A stretch of DNA of 64,000 bases, from contig KE159636.1 in assembly GCA_000403315.2 (NCBI GenBank), positions 1,269,358 to 1,333,357 of the forward strand. Direction: 5' to 3'. Under the pieces are notes generated by a model. The model was not told the origin of the DNA. It saw only the letters and a list, made by a program, of their open reading frames with translations, and searched no databases. This DNA comes from Lachnospiraceae bacterium A2. GTDB lineage: Bacteria; Bacillota; Clostridia; Lachnospirales; Lachnospiraceae. Both the position numbers and the translations under genes were made by a program. This document shows positions 1 through 7,547 of this stretch, in pieces. The first letter of the stretch is position 1. Every line of letters starts with the position of its first letter.

Positions 1-309
1 AAAAATAATGGTCATGTTCTAATTTTTCAATCTTCTGCACTTGGATTTGATGTTTTGGGTAGTTATGAACAAGCAAATAATTTGAGAAATCAAATTTTAA
101 AAACGATACGAGATCGAGTGAAAAAATACAATGTTAGGAAATTGCACCTAATGATTTCGTCATCGGTTGCGTTTACATTTTTGCTGGGAACTTCTTTTAG
201 TGCACAACATGATCCAGAGATTATCGTTTATCATTACGAAAATGGTCAATATACGTGGGGGATAAGTATGACAAAAAATGGTGAGGAATCAGTTATAAAA
301 AAGGAATAA
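1..309 (+). CDS. C-terminal end of a SAVED-domain protein (partial)
   Basis: The frame is open from base 1 to a TAA at 307-309, so only the last 102 residues are present. The segment with HLMISSSVAFTFLLG followed by an IIVYHYENGQY strand resembles the C-terminal part of SAVED domains, which sense cyclic oligonucleotides and are fused to effectors in CBASS anti-phage systems. The effector domain and any cyclase would lie left of the window. A run of about 300 bases without an intact gene follows. Recognition rests on a short pattern, so the family call is moderate. Confidence 0.5.
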   Translation, partial: KNNGHVLIFQSSALGFDVLGSYEQANNLRNQILKTIRDRVKKYNVRKLHLMISSSVAFTFLLGTSFSAQHDPEIIVYHYENGQYTWGISMTKNGEESVIKKE

Positions 310-613
310 CTAGTTATGCACATTTCTATTTTGAAACGTTTGCATGGCTATACGATATGCATAATATTGTGGTACTGGATGCGGGGAAATATTGCGATAC
401 TTTTCTCCTGATTCGGAGTTTGATGAATCTGATATTTTTACAGACAGCAGAGGTCTTTCCGATATGTTGTGGGAGAATGGTCTGATACTAAGCTATATTT
501 TGTGATAAAGGCACAAGTCTGAGGGTTAAATCAATTGCATAGGGTTTTGCCGAAAAGTATGGGTGTATAATGCGGTGAAAATCCCTTCTTATGTGGATTC
601 CCGCAAAATTTTA
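310..613. other. Gap with no intact gene, possible decayed coding sequence
   Basis: All frames are broken by stops. One frame stays open over about 45 codons (roughly 368-503) before a TGA and has protein-like composition, but I do not recognise it. It may be the remains of a gene that followed the SAVED protein. I see no RNA gene or repeat here. Confidence 0.3.
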
Positions 614-642
614 TTGACTTTCAATCCTATATCACCTATACT
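614..642 (+). promoter_or_regulatory. Promoter of the thiamine operon
   Basis: TTGACT at 614-619 and TATACT at 637-642 are separated by 17 bases, a good sigma-A type promoter. It lies just upstream of the first TPP aptamer, so the transcript would begin immediately before the riboswitch. Confidence 0.65.
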
Positions 643-649
643 ATTATCC

Positions 650-730
650 AAGCAGGGGGACTACAGTGTAGTTGAGAAGGTAAAACCTGACCCTTTGAAC
701 CTGTTGGCTAATACCAACGTAGGGAGCTGA
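650..730 (+). promoter_or_regulatory. TPP riboswitch, first of two
   Basis: This is a THI-box aptamer, which binds thiamine pyrophosphate and turns off thiamine genes. The conserved pyrimidine-sensor region (TTGAGAAGG near 672) and the 3' core (AACCTG, GGCTAATACC and CGTAGGGA, 699-725) are all present. It is followed by its own terminator at 754-786 and then by a second complete aptamer. Confidence 0.85.
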
Positions 731-753
731 AAGATACGATACTGTATTTTTTA

Positions 754-786
754 GGATATTCCCTACACATGGAATGTCCTTTTTTA
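754..786 (+). terminator. Intrinsic terminator of TPP riboswitch 1
   Basis: GGATATTCC (754-762) pairs with GGAATGTCC (771-779), one pair being G-U, and a run of T follows. It is the expected expression platform of the first aptamer. Confidence 0.75.
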
Positions 787-804
787 ATTGAATATGTTTG
801 ATAT

Positions 805-886
805 GTGTTTGCGAGGGAACTGAACAAGTTGAAAAAGGTAAGACCTGACCTCTTGACCTGTCGGCTAATACCGGCGTAGGGAAGCA
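805..886 (+). promoter_or_regulatory. TPP riboswitch, second of two
   Basis: This second THI-box has the 3' core GACCTG, GGCTAATACC, GCGTAGGGA (855-883). Its sensor loop reads TTGAAAAAGG near 830 instead of the usual TGAGA, so its affinity may differ from that of the first copy. It has its own terminator at 914-946 directly upstream of tenA. Confidence 0.8.
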
Positions 887-913
887 ATTTCTTACGCCGT
901 ACTGCGTCTGAAA

Positions 914-946
914 GAGCTTCTGATGATTTGGAAGCTCTATTTTTTT
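914..946 (+). terminator. Intrinsic terminator of TPP riboswitch 2
   Basis: GAGCTTC (914-920) pairs with GAAGCTC (931-937), and seven T follow at 940-946. The tenA ribosome site AAGGAGGAA starts at 952, so termination here silences the whole operon. Confidence 0.8.
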
Positions 947-966
947 ATTACAAGGAGGAAAAGAAA

Positions 967-1626
967 ATGTCATTTATGGAAGGTATTTTGAAACAGAATA
1001 TGCCTGTTTGGGACAAGTGTATTGCTACTTTGTTTGTGCAGGATATGAAGGACGGAACTCTCCCCATTGAGGATTTTAAGGAATACATGATACAAGACAG
1101 TATCTATCTGAAAAATTATGCCCGTGTGTATGGAAAAGCAATATATCATGCGGAAACATTAAGGGAGATCCAGCTTTACTATTCTATCCTGAACTTTGTA
1201 ACAGATACAGAGTCAGTGGTGCGCCTGAATTATTTAAGGCAGTTTGGCATGACGGATGATGACATAGAATTTATTGATCCGTTGCCGGAAAACCAGAATT
1301 ATATTGATTTCCTGTTTGAAACTGCGGAGCGTGGAAATGGGTGTGAGATACTCATGGCGGTACTCCCGTGTATGCTGAGTTACAGCTATATATTCCGGAA
1401 ACTTGCAGGTGAGCTGGAAAGCCGGAAATCAAAATATTGGGACTTCATTCAGGATTATGCCGATGACCGATATGCTGAAAGCTGCAAGGAATGGTGTGAC
1501 TTCGCAGATAAGAAATGTGGGAGCCTTTCTGAAGCAGACCAGAAAAAGCTGGGCAGTATTTTTGAAAAGGCGGGTTATCTGGAGCTTGATTTTTGGAATA
1601 TGGCTTATAGGAGGAAAAAAGCATGA
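967..1626 (+). CDS. tenA: TenA-family thiaminase II / aminopyrimidine hydrolase
   Basis: The 219-residue protein matches the all-helical TenA/THI-4 family in length. TenA releases HMP from degraded thiamine for salvage in the cytoplasm. The LPCMLSYSYI segment carries the family's catalytic cysteine, and DSIYLKNYA near residue 42 provides the conserved acidic residue. The ATG at 967 is chosen because AAGGAGGAA lies 6 bases upstream; an in-frame TTG at 928 falls inside the terminator. The stop overlaps the next start (ATGA). With thiD and thiE downstream this is an HMP salvage operon under TPP control. Confidence 0.88.
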   Translation: MSFMEGILKQNMPVWDKCIATLFVQDMKDGTLPIEDFKEYMIQDSIYLKNYARVYGKAIYHAETLREIQLYYSILNFVTDTESVVRLNYLRQFGMTDDDIEFIDPLPENQNYIDFLFETAERGNGCEILMAVLPCMLSYSYIFRKLAGELESRKSKYWDFIQDYADDRYAESCKEWCDFADKKCGSLSEADQKKLGSIFEKAGYLELDFWNMAYRRKKA

Positions 1627-2264
1627 AGGATAAAATTTGCTATGTAGTAGGTGCAGGTGAAAATTATGGACTTGATTTCCAGCCAACCAAGGAGGATTTT
1701 GTGATAGCTGCCGATGCGGGGCTTTGATATCTGGATAAGCAGGGCATCAGGGCTGATCTTGTAATTGGGGATTTTGATACCCTCAAATGTATTCCCCAAC
1801 ACACCAATACCATAGTGTTAAGTGCGGAAAAGGACGATACCGATACACTTGCGGCTGTCCGTGAGGGCATCAAGGCAGGATATACCAGCTTCCACATTTA
1901 TTGCGGGACGGGAGGACGCATAGACCACACAATGGCTAATTTACAAGTGCTTGCTTATTTATCCGCAAATAATATGCGTGGTTTCTTATTTGATAATGGC
2001 ACCGTTATTACGGCAATCACTAATGACAGGCTTTGTTTTGAGAAAATTCCATTCGGGTATGTATCCGTATTTTCCGGTTCCACAAAAGCGGAGGGAGTAA
2101 CCCTGTGCGGTTTGAAATATGAACTAAATAACGCAGTATTGACCAATACATTTCCTATTGGGGTAAGCAACGAATTTATTGACAGGGAAAGTAGTATATC
2201 AGTGAGTGATGGGACTTTATTTATTGTTTTTCCAAAAGAAGCAAAGGAGAGAATCATACAATGA
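1623..2264 (+). pseudogene. thiN: Thiamine pyrophosphokinase interrupted by an in-frame TGA
   Basis: Translation from the ATG at 1623, which overlaps the tenA stop, gives a thiamine pyrophosphokinase of 213 codons, but codon 35 (1725-1727) is TGA. The frame continues without a shift through the family motifs: ADAGL before the stop, then DLVIGDFDT, KDDTDT and GGRIDH. The enzyme makes TPP from thiamine. CTT-TGA-TAT could derive from CTT-CGA-TAT by one C to T change. A GTG at 1815 could start a 149-residue product, but it would lack the N-terminal substrate site. I see no sign of selenocysteine or frameshift recoding. Confidence 0.8.
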
Positions 2265-3079
2265 AAAAGGTATTGAGTATTGCAGGTTCTGACTGTAGCG
2301 GCGGTGCGGGCATGCAGGCAGACTTAAAGACATTTTCCGCACATGGCGTATTTGGAATGAGCGTCATTGTATCTGTTGTGGTAGAAAACACAGACAGGGT
2401 AATCGGCATTCAGGATGTCAGCCCGGATATGATCGGCAAACAGATGGATGCAGTTTTTGAAGATATTGAGGTTGATGCAGTGAAAGTCGGTATGCTATCC
2501 ACACCGGACTGTATGAATGAAGTTGCCGCAAAACTGAAATATTACCACCCGGCAAATATTGTAATTGATCCTGTGATGTATGCAAAGAACGGCTGTCCAC
2601 TCATGGAACCTGCGGCAATCAAAACGCTGATCGGGACGGTTATCCCGCTTGCTGACGTACTGACACCGAATATCCCGGAAGCGGAAAAAATAACAGGAGG
2701 CAGAATCAAATCGCTTGCGGACATGGAAGAAGCTGCAAAAGCAATCCATACAATGGGATGCAGGGCGGTGGTTGTCAAAGGTGGTCATGCAGCAGGAAAT
2801 GCGGTGGATGTCCTGTTTGACGGGAAAGAAATCTGTCATTTTGACACTGCCCGGATTGATACGAAAAATACACATGGGACAGGCTGTACCTTTTCCTCTG
2901 CGGTTGCTTCACAGCTTGCAAGAGGCGTGAATTTACGGGAGGCAGTTCAAAAAGCAAAGGATTATGTAACTATGGCGATTGAGCATTCCCTTGACATTGG
3001 GAAAGGCTGCGGACCGACACATCATTTCTGGCACCTCTACCAATATGGGCTGCAGGAAGAAAGGGATGGTGGAAAATGA
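2261..3079 (+). CDS. thiD: Hydroxymethylpyrimidine/phosphomethylpyrimidine kinase
   Basis: The 272-residue protein has the ribokinase-fold signature of ThiD: SIAGSDCSGGAGMQAD near the N-terminus for HMP binding, VVKGGHA, and THGTGCTFSSAVASQLA with the anion-hole GTGC and the catalytic region. It phosphorylates HMP and HMP-P to HMP-PP, the substrate of ThiE. The start overlaps the thiN stop (ATGA) and the stop overlaps the thiE start (ATGA), indicating translational coupling. Confidence 0.95.
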   Translation: MKKVLSIAGSDCSGGAGMQADLKTFSAHGVFGMSVIVSVVVENTDRVIGIQDVSPDMIGKQMDAVFEDIEVDAVKVGMLSTPDCMNEVAAKLKYYHPANIVIDPVMYAKNGCPLMEPAAIKTLIGTVIPLADVLTPNIPEAEKITGGRIKSLADMEEAAKAIHTMGCRAVVVKGGHAAGNAVDVLFDGKEICHFDTARIDTKNTHGTGCTFSSAVASQLARGVNLREAVQKAKDYVTMAIEHSLDIGKGCGPTHHFWHLYQYGLQEERDGGK

Positions 3080-3717
3080 AACCTGATTATTCTTTATACC
3101 TTGTAACAGACCGTATGCTCATGAGTACCAAAACTTTAGGCGAAGCAGTGGAGCAGGCGGTCATTGGCGGCTGTACTATGGTGCAGCTCCGGGAAAAAGA
3201 GATTTCGTCATTGGATTTTTATGTACTGGCATCGGAAATGAAAAAGATCACTGATAGATATGGCATACCGCTTATCATAAATGACCGTATCGACATTGCT
3301 ATGGCAGTGGGCGCAGCCGGAGTACATATCGGGCAGAAGGATATTCCTGCAGATATTGCCCGGAAGTTAATTAGTAAAGATATGCTGCTTGGTGTTTCTA
3401 CCGCTTCCGTAGCGGAAGCGGTAAATGCAGCAAAAGCTGGAGCTGATTATCTGGGCGTGGGCGCTATGTTTTCAACAGGGACAAAAACGGATGCCAGTCA
3501 TGTATCTATGGAAGAACTTGGAGGAATCCGCAGGACAGTTGATATACCGATTGTTGTGATCGGGGGCATCAGTAAGGAAAATGCAATGCTTTTTCAGCCT
3601 ATGGGGATTGACGGTCTGGCTGTTGTTTCCGCAGTGATTGCCCAGCCTGATATAAGAAAGTCGGCAGCCGACTTAAAATCACTGTTTTTAGGAAAGGAGG
3701 ATGTGAATGAACTTTGA
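3076..3717 (+). CDS. thiE: Thiamine-phosphate synthase
   Basis: This 213-residue TIM-barrel enzyme shows ThiE hallmarks in order: YLVTDR, MVQLREKE, IINDRIDIA, GVHIGQKD, GVSTAS, YLGVGAMFSTGTK and VVIGGIS. It joins HMP-PP and thiazole phosphate to thiamine monophosphate. No thiazole synthesis genes are nearby, so thiazole must be salvaged or made elsewhere. It overlaps the next gene by 11 bases. Confidence 0.95.
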   Translation: MKPDYSLYLVTDRMLMSTKTLGEAVEQAVIGGCTMVQLREKEISSLDFYVLASEMKKITDRYGIPLIINDRIDIAMAVGAAGVHIGQKDIPADIARKLISKDMLLGVSTASVAEAVNAAKAGADYLGVGAMFSTGTKTDASHVSMEELGGIRRTVDIPIVVIGGISKENAMLFQPMGIDGLAVVSAVIAQPDIRKSAADLKSLFLGKEDVNEL

Positions 3718-4363
3718 AGCGGCAATTTTTGATCTGGACGGAACACTTCTCAATTCAATGGATATATGGGAGCATATAGATATTTCTTTTCTAAAGAAAC
3801 GGAATTTACCTGTTCCGGGAAATTATGTGACAGAAATATGCGCCCGCAATTTTGAGGAGGCGGCACAGTATACGATTGATTTATTCGGGCTGTCTGAAGA
3901 TACAGAGAATATCGTCAAGGAATGGAACGACATGGCAGTGTATGAATATGCCCATAATGTCAGGCTGCTCCCTCATGCACTGGATTACCTGCTGCGGCTG
4001 AAAGCCACGGGTATTAAGCTGGCGATTGCTACTGGACTACCTGAAAAGTTATATATTCCCTGTCTAAAGAACAATGATGTGCTGGAAGTATTTGATGCTT
4101 TATGTTCCACGGATGAAGTCCTGCGTGGCAAAGAGTATCCCGATGTATTTGAATTGGCAGCATATAAAGTCGGTGTACAGCCGAAGCACTGCATTGTCTT
4201 TGATGATATTCTTCCGGCGATAAAAAGCGCAAAGCGGGCAGGGATGCTTGCCTGCGGTGTGTATGATAAGTATTCTGAACACCACAGGATAGAAATTGAA
4301 AAGATTGCAGACAGTTATCTGTTTGATTGGAGGTATGCACCTTTGCCGGACAGAGGGAAATAG
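3707..4363 (+). CDS. HAD-family hydrolase, probable phosphatase of the thiamine operon
   Basis: The 218-residue protein is a subclass IA HAD hydrolase: FDLDGTLLNS holds the two catalytic aspartates near residues 9 and 11, IATGLP is motif II and IVFDDILPAI is the acidic motif IV. The AGGAGGATGTGA ribosome site lies in the end of thiE. Its position suggests it dephosphorylates thiamine monophosphate so that a pyrophosphokinase can use thiamine. That substrate is inferred from context; HAD enzymes are promiscuous. Confidence 0.75.
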   Translation: MNFEAAIFDLDGTLLNSMDIWEHIDISFLKKRNLPVPGNYVTEICARNFEEAAQYTIDLFGLSEDTENIVKEWNDMAVYEYAHNVRLLPHALDYLLRLKATGIKLAIATGLPEKLYIPCLKNNDVLEVFDALCSTDEVLRGKEYPDVFELAAYKVGVQPKHCIVFDDILPAIKSAKRAGMLACGVYDKYSEHHRIEIEKIADSYLFDWRYAPLPDRGK

Positions 4364-4365
4364 AT

Positions 4366-4851
4366 ATGTTGGAAATGTGGGACTTATATAATGACAAAAG
4401 AGAGAAAACGGGAAAGGTTCTGCTACGCTGTGTACCTGTTCCGAAGGGGTTATATCATCTTACAGTCAGTGCATGGATTGTAAACAGTCAGGGGCAGTAT
4501 CTGCTTTCACAGCGCCACCCTCAAAAAACATACCCGCTTTGTTGGGAATGTACGGGCGGCTCCGTCCTTGCAGGGGAAGACAGTCTGAATGGCGCAATAC
4601 GGGAAGTCAGAGAAGAATTAGGGATAATGCTAAATCCATTCAAGGCTGAAATGATCTACCATACCAGAAGGGAAGATGTTCAGGATTTTTATGATGTATG
4701 GCTGTTTCATGCTGATATAGATATATCCGAAATAAAAATGCAGGAAACAGAAGTTGTCGGTGTTCAGTGGGTAAACAGAGATGTTCTATTTGATATGCTG
4801 CATAGCGGAAAGCTGCATCCGTTGATTGATTATATAAAAGAAATATTTTAG
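4366..4851 (+). CDS. Nudix hydrolase
   Basis: This 161-residue protein carries a full Nudix box: GG near residue 78, then glutamate, REVREELGI, fitting GX5EX7REUXEEXGU. The N-terminal part resembles IPP-isomerase-like Nudix proteins (WDLYNDKREKTGK). The ATG at 4366 follows AGAGGGAAA; a TTG at 4327 would extend into the HAD gene. It probably ends the thiamine operon and may remove toxic thiamine pyrophosphate analogues, as some operon-linked Nudix proteins do. That role is inferred. Confidence 0.75.
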   Translation: MLEMWDLYNDKREKTGKVLLRCVPVPKGLYHLTVSAWIVNSQGQYLLSQRHPQKTYPLCWECTGGSVLAGEDSLNGAIREVREELGIMLNPFKAEMIYHTRREDVQDFYDVWLFHADIDISEIKMQETEVVGVQWVNRDVLFDMLHSGKLHPLIDYIKEIF

Positions 4852-4884
4852 AATACTAAGTCATTCTGACTGAGAATTATTCTA

Positions 4885-4913
4885 TTGACTTTCGATATTT
4901 AGTTTGCTATTAT
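4885..4913 (+). promoter_or_regulatory. Orphan promoter upstream of the IS110 element
   Basis: TTGACT (4885-4890) and TATTAT (4908-4913) with a 17-base gap form a good promoter reading toward the insertion element. No intact gene follows before the element, so the original downstream gene may have been displaced. About 160 bases of undefined sequence lie between it and the transposase end. Confidence 0.4.
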
Positions 4914-5072
4914 GAAAGCGTGTACTTGCATGAGAATATATTGATAAAGACAAATTCGTAGAAAGCAATTTGGTGAAATGTCAAGAGGAAAATAAAAAAG
5001 ATTTTCTTGAAGAAGGGTAACTTTAATAGACCTACCGCTCAAAAAGAACGTAAGTTCGGTACTCGTTATAGA

Positions 5073-6356
5073 TTACCTACTCTTTTCCACAGAGTAGAGT
5101 TTACCATTGGCCAGCAGTCCAAAAAGCATGCGTATCAATTTACGGGAAGTCAACGCGAGTGCACGTTTGTGCTGATGGGTTCTCACCTCAGCAAATTTCT
5201 TGTCATAAAAGGCTTTGTATTCGGGGCAGTGCTGTATCACGCTCCCGGCGGCTTCAATCATGTAATACCGAAGGTAGCGGTTGCCGGCTTTGTTCATGGG
5301 CGTATCTTCCGCCTGGAACTCTCCGGACTGGTTCTCTTTCCAGACGATGCCGCAGTATTTGGCAAGTGCATCATTGCTCTTAAAGCACTTGATGGTGCCA
5401 AGCTCAGCAAGGATGCCGCTGGCGTAGACAGGGCCAATACCGGGCACGGAGGTCAGGATCTGGTACTCCGTGGGATTAAGGCCCTTTACGGCCCTCTGGA
5501 TGGCGCCATTGATGGCCTTAAGCTCTTTTTCAAAGGCGCTGATGCAGTTGAAGGAACAGCCGATGGAGACCGTCAGTGGCTCGTAAAGGCACTTGTCCAG
5601 CCGGTAGGAGTCCTGTGCAGCCTTCTGCAGCAGATAAGTAGTCTGCTCAGGATCGGAGATCCGCCCACGGCTTTTGGAGCTGATGAAAGCTACCAGATCA
5701 TCCACGGACGCGTCCACGATGTCCTCCGTGGAAAGGTAGTCCGTCAGGACTGCTTCTGCTGTGGCGCCATATTTGTCAGAGAAGGGATGCTCATCCTTGT
5801 TGAGCATGGCAAATTCGCTGAACTTAAGGAAAATGTTGTTCAACATGTAGGTCTTCTCCCTGGCGATGCATTCCGTGATATGGAGCCTGTGCCTGGTAAG
5901 CCGCTGGAGGGCAAGGTACTGTGCGCCCCGCCAGGGTTCGGTATGGATGCGCCCGACCCTTGCAAAATCAGCGATGACGAAAGAATCAATGCCGTCATTT
6001 TTGTCAAGGGAGTTAAAGGACTTCTTGTACTGTTTAACCTCATTCGGGTTAAGGCAGTAGACCTTTGTGGAAAAAGGGGCCAGCTTTTCGGAGGTGGAGA
6101 GGTAGTTGGCGATATGTACGCCGTAAAAACCAGTGGATTCCAGACCAATGATGACGGTCTTGAATTCATGGTGCTGTGAGAGCACCTCTGCAACCATTTC
6201 CTCCATCTGCTCAGCACCGCCCTGTGCATTAGCCACCGGAACCATTTTGATCAGGAAATCCTGGTCAAAGTTGAGGGCAGAGATGACGTTCGTGCGGGAA
6301 CCGATATCAATTCCCACAAAAAGCGTTGACAGGTAATCAATTTTTATCTTCTTCAT
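5073..6356 (-). CDS. IS110-family transposase (DEDD recombinase)
   Basis: The 427-residue protein has an N-terminal RuvC-like DEDD domain: FVGIDIGSRTN with the first aspartate near residue 16, VIIGLESTG with the glutamate, and LDKNDGIDSFVIADFA with the later aspartates. The C-terminal transposase_20 region follows, with SVPGIGPVYASGILAELG and NKAGNRYLRYYMIEAA, which carries the serine-containing tail of the family. The length is normal and the frame intact, so the element may be active. In this family transposition is guided by an RNA from a non-coding end. Confidence 0.92.
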   Translation of the reverse strand: MKKIKIDYLSTLFVGIDIGSRTNVISALNFDQDFLIKMVPVANAQGGAEQMEEMVAEVLSQHHEFKTVIIGLESTGFYGVHIANYLSTSEKLAPFSTKVYCLNPNEVKQYKKSFNSLDKNDGIDSFVIADFARVGRIHTEPWRGAQYLALQRLTRHRLHITECIAREKTYMLNNIFLKFSEFAMLNKDEHPFSDKYGATAEAVLTDYLSTEDIVDASVDDLVAFISSKSRGRISDPEQTTYLLQKAAQDSYRLDKCLYEPLTVSIGCSFNCISAFEKELKAINGAIQRAVKGLNPTEYQILTSVPGIGPVYASGILAELGTIKCFKSNDALAKYCGIVWKENQSGEFQAEDTPMNKAGNRYLRYYMIEAAGSVIQHCPEYKAFYDKKFAEVRTHQHKRALALTSRKLIRMLFGLLANGKLYSVEKSR

Positions 6357-6640
6357 GTGTAATCACCACCTTTCCGATAAGGATGGGGAACAGGGGCCAA
6401 AGCTTATCCCGGCCCGGGGTACCAGCTGCAACCTCGCGTTATCAGCACTGGTCCAGGAGAAATACCCTGCTGGAGGCTAGACCTGGCGGTGCAGCATTTG
6501 TGTAAGCAGTCAAGGTATGGCGGAGCAGGCTGCATGCTTTCTGAGCAATAGCGGGTGCTTTGCAGGGGGAATGAAGCAGTGCCTTAGCCCAGGTTCCACT
6601 GGGAACCATTATAGCACCGGGAGGCTCTGGTAAAAAGTAG
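6357..6640 (-). ncRNA. Candidate bridge-RNA region of the IS110 element
   Basis: This is the non-coding segment upstream of the transposase. In IS110-group elements that end encodes the bridge RNA, whose internal loops pair with target and donor DNA. It is GC-rich and hairpin-prone, for example GGTTCC/GGAACC near 6593-6606. I could not define its exact ends or loops, so this is a positional call. Confidence 0.4.
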
Positions 6641-6832
6641 TAAACAACAAAACATCAGATGAGACAGGATGAACCAGCATTATGGGAGAAAGGGAGAACC
6701 CCTCCAGACCTCCATCAGAATATCCTCACATCTATGTAGAAAGAACTGAGACTGGTAACTATTAACTGTATAGATGGAAAAAGATGGAGAGGGAGTCCTC
6801 TTAGAAATCATCCTACATCTATATCAAAAAAG
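6641..6832. other. Gap between IS110 element and tetR
   Basis: No gene is seen. Two loosely similar blocks (around 6719-6745 and 6805-6832, both with a CATCTAT core) might mark duplicated flanking DNA or the element boundary, but the match is weak. Confidence 0.25.
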
Positions 6833-6872
6833 AATAAGTCTATAGCCTGTTCTGACTGGCTATAAACTTATT
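6833..6872. promoter_or_regulatory. Inverted repeat upstream of tetR, possible operator
   Basis: AATAAGT-C-TATAGCC (6833-6847) mirrors GGCTATA-A-ACTTATT (6858-6872), two 7-base arms per side with a 10-base centre. It ends 19 bases before the tetR start codon. It could be the operator for autoregulation or a leader hairpin. Confidence 0.5.
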
Positions 6873-6891
6873 ATACGAGGGGGGACAGAAT

Positions 6892-7467
6892 GTGGATGAA
6901 ACAAGCCAGAAAATAATTGACGCAGCAATGACATTAGTCCGGGACAAAGGATATGTCGCAACAACTACGAAAGAGATTGCAAGGATAGCGGGTGTAAATG
7001 AGTGTACCCTGTTCCGAAAGTTTGAGAGTAAAAAGGATATTGTTTTACAAGGGGCAAACCAGACAGGCTGGCGGGCAAATGTCACACCGGAGATTTTTGA
7101 AAATGTAACATGGGATTTGCGGAAAGATTTGGAAATGTTCATGAGGGCATATATTGACAGGATGACACCGGATTTCGTCAATCTGTCAATCGGTCTGAGA
7201 GCGCCACAGCTCTATGAGGAAACCAAACAACTCATTATGAAAGTTCCACAGGCTTTTTTGATGACATTTACCGATTACCTGAATAAGATGTGTGAGATGG
7301 GAAAAATACCGGAGAAAGACTTTAAGACGCTGGCATTGACAGTATTTTCGGCAACATTTGGCTACACATTTCTGAATGCATCGTTTGGAAAAGAGCTTAC
7401 AGATGTTGAAAAAGATGAGTACATTAAAGAAAGTGTGCAGATGTTTATAGAAGGAATCAATCAGTAA
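6892..7467 (+). CDS. TetR/AcrR-family transcriptional regulator
   Basis: The 191-residue protein has the TetR N-terminal helix-turn-helix (TTTKEIARIAGVNECTLFRKFESKKDI, residues about 24-48) and a ligand-binding helical C-terminal region. GTG at 6892 is used because GAGGGGGGAC lies just upstream and no ATG is in frame. The inverted repeat at 6833-6872 is a plausible target. It reads toward ilvBN, which might be co-transcribed (80-base gap), but its ligand is unknown. Confidence 0.85.
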   Translation: MDETSQKIIDAAMTLVRDKGYVATTTKEIARIAGVNECTLFRKFESKKDIVLQGANQTGWRANVTPEIFENVTWDLRKDLEMFMRAYIDRMTPDFVNLSIGLRAPQLYEETKQLIMKVPQAFLMTFTDYLNKMCEMGKIPEKDFKTLALTVFSATFGYTFLNASFGKELTDVEKDEYIKESVQMFIEGINQ

Positions 7468-7510
7468 GGTTTGGCGCTGTCAGGTGGCAGTGCCTAAAAA
7501 ATATATGTTA

Positions 7511-7528
7511 TGCGTGCAAGCACACGCA
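7511..7528 (+). promoter_or_regulatory. Short leader hairpin upstream of ilvB
   Basis: TGCGTG (7511-7516) pairs with CACGCA (7523-7528) about 20 bases before the ilvB start. There is no T run and no leader peptide rich in branched amino acids, so attenuation is not supported. It may only shape the ribosome site. Confidence 0.3.
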
Positions 7529-7547
7529 TTAAGAAATGGAGGAAGTT

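Larger units (their letters stand above)
4990..6640 (-). mobile_element. IS110-family insertion sequence (approximate ends)
   Basis: A GC-rich segment containing a DEDD transposase gene and about 280 bases of structured non-coding DNA stands out from AT-rich flanks. IS110 elements lack clear terminal inverted repeats, so the ends given are estimates from composition and gene position. It sits between the thiamine operon and a tetR gene. Confidence 0.6.

Noticed and set aside
644..973. Minus-strand frame across the riboswitch region
   Set aside because: It overlaps two TPP aptamers and their terminators, whose RNA structure explains the sequence.
1725..1727. Selenocysteine at the thiN TGA
   Set aside because: The family has no cysteine or selenocysteine there, and no SECIS-like hairpin follows.
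5007..6179. Long plus-strand frame of 390 codons opposite the transposase
   Set aside because: It is antisense to the intact IS110 transposase and has no ribosome site or domain pattern; it arises from GC-rich codon use.
7468..7547. T-box or peptide attenuator before ilvB
   Set aside because: The gap is only 80 bases with a short hairpin, no T-box sequence and no leader peptide rich in Leu, Ile or Val.
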